A DNA stretch of 33,399 bases from JBBIND01 sp037444075. GTDB taxonomy: Bacteria; Acidobacteriota; Terriglobia; Bryobacterales; Bryobacteraceae. The stretch is taken from contig JBBIND010000049.1 in NCBI GenBank assembly GCA_037444075.1, positions 1 through 33,399 of the forward strand, in the 5' to 3' direction. How positions within the stretch are numbered: position 1 is the stretch's first letter; each line of letters opens with the position of its first letter. A program made the translations under genes and the position numbers. Below are positions 32,886-33,399 of the stretch, piece by piece. The notes under the pieces were generated by a model. That model had not been told where the DNA came from, searched no databases, and was given only the letters and a program-made list of their open reading frames with translations.

Positions 32886-33399
32886 ATGAAAACCACAATT
32901 CTGATAACGGGTGCGTCGGGGTTACTGGGCAAAGCCATCGTCGACGCCGCTGTAGAAGCCGGTTTGGCGGTGCGGCAAGGGGTCCGCGATCCCAAGAAGG
33001 CCACACCGGCCGCTCCAGTGGTGCGCCTGGACTACGCCGCCCCCCCGACAATTTCACCTGCCGTGGAAGGTGTAGCGGGCTTGTTGCTGATGGCGCCCCC
33101 GCTCGATCCGAATGCTGCTCAGAAACTCCGTCCGGTTATTGATGCGGCGAAGACGGCGGGCGTCACGCACATCATTTTCATATCGGCTTTCGGCGCCAAC
33201 CACAACGAGCAGGCGCCGCTCCGCGTGGTGGAACACCTGGTGATGAACTCCGGGGTCCCCTACACCATCCTGCGGCCGAACTTTTTCATGGAGAACTTCT
33301 CAGAGGGATTCCTGGCGGGAAGTATCAAGGCGCAAGGAGCGATCTACCTTGCGGCGGGCGACGGGAAGACGAGCTTCATTTCCGTTCGTGACATCGCAG
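32886..33399 (+). CDS. NmrA-like NAD(P)-binding protein (cut by window edge)
   Basis: The frame from ATG 32886 stays open to the last base, giving about 171 residues of an atypical short-chain dehydrogenase. Seen: TILITGASGLLGKAIVDAA with the NmrA/SDR glycine motif G9xxG12xxG15; VVRLDY, HIIFISAFGAN in place of the YxxxK-type active site region; and a VPYTILRPNFFMENF block typical of NAD(P)H:quinone oxidoreductase/NmrA-like sensors. GGAGG lies 7 nt before the ATG. The C-terminal half is outside the window. It is divergent from the HxlR gene, so it is probably its regulated target, as with QorR/QorB-like pairs. Confidence 0.85.
   Translation, partial: MKTTILITGASGLLGKAIVDAAVEAGLAVRQGVRDPKKATPAAPVVRLDYAAPPTISPAVEGVAGLLLMAPPLDPNAAQKLRPVIDAAKTAGVTHIIFISAFGANHNEQAPLRVVEHLVMNSGVPYTILRPNFFMENFSEGFLAGSIKAQGAIYLAAGDGKTSFISVRDIA

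Noticed and set aside
1..33399. CRISPR arrays, insertion sequences or rRNA genes
   Set aside because: No regularly spaced repeats, transposase-like product, terminal inverted repeats or rRNA sequence were seen.

Overview
High-GC chromosomal DNA, most likely from an Acidobacteriota bacterium of the Solibacter/Bryobacterales type. This is inferred from gene content and style: a very large Oar-like TonB-dependent receptor with an N-terminal carboxypeptidase-regulatory-like domain, Tat-exported sulfatase, FAD oxidoreductase and Gfo/Idh proteins, a GH99-like hydrolase, and a secretin carrying a C-terminal cohesin domain. No taxonomic marker gene is present, so the assignment is an inference.

Layout. 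(1) 1-675: the 3' end of a DUF499-like gene cut by the window edge, the only accessory/defence-type gene seen. A hairpin-rich spacer separates it from a tRNA-Gln(TTG) whose 3' end faces it. (2) 1057-4356, minus strand: a compact secretion/pilus-type operon of secretin-cohesin plus two GspG-like pseudopilins, divergent from smpB. (3) 5045-10084: a small membrane protein, an AI-2E family transporter overlapping a HupE-like membrane protein, and a GT-C glycosyltransferase-like protein with an F5/8-type C-terminal domain. (4) 10182-16171: a Tat-exported FAD oxidoreductase and a ROK kinase on the minus strand, a translationally coupled pair (cytidylate-kinase-like/nuclease-like fusion plus hypoxanthine phosphoribosyltransferase) on the plus strand, and a Tat-exported sulfatase. 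(5) 16212-22235, plus strand: M20 dipeptidase, murJ, a zinc-ribbon coiled-coil protein, and a divergent EF-G paralogue. (6) 22538-24880, minus strand: a Gfo/Idh oxidoreductase with a clear intrinsic terminator, and a YihY-family membrane protein; an 87-aa membrane protein is divergent. (7) 25350-31955: a remnant of an N-acetylneuraminate lyase/DapA gene, an intact divergent sialidase-like BNR protein, a GH99-like hydrolase and its upstream TonB receptor. (8) 32433-33399: an HxlR regulator divergent from an NmrA-like NAD(P)-binding protein cut by the right edge.

How the genes fit together. The receptor, GH99-like enzyme, sulfatase, BNR protein, ROK kinase and Gfo/Idh and FAD enzymes suggest a heterotroph that takes apart sulfated or sialylated polysaccharides in the periplasm. 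The housekeeping genes (smpB, hpt, murJ, EF-G paralogue) are interleaved with these without signs of recent transfer.

Most interesting: the kinase-like/nuclease-like fusion coupled to hpt; the EF-G paralogue lacking the catalytic His; a probable unannotated CTG start for murJ; the secretin-cohesin fusion; the scar of a sialic-acid locus; and the tRNA-Gln/DUF499 junction as a possible island edge.
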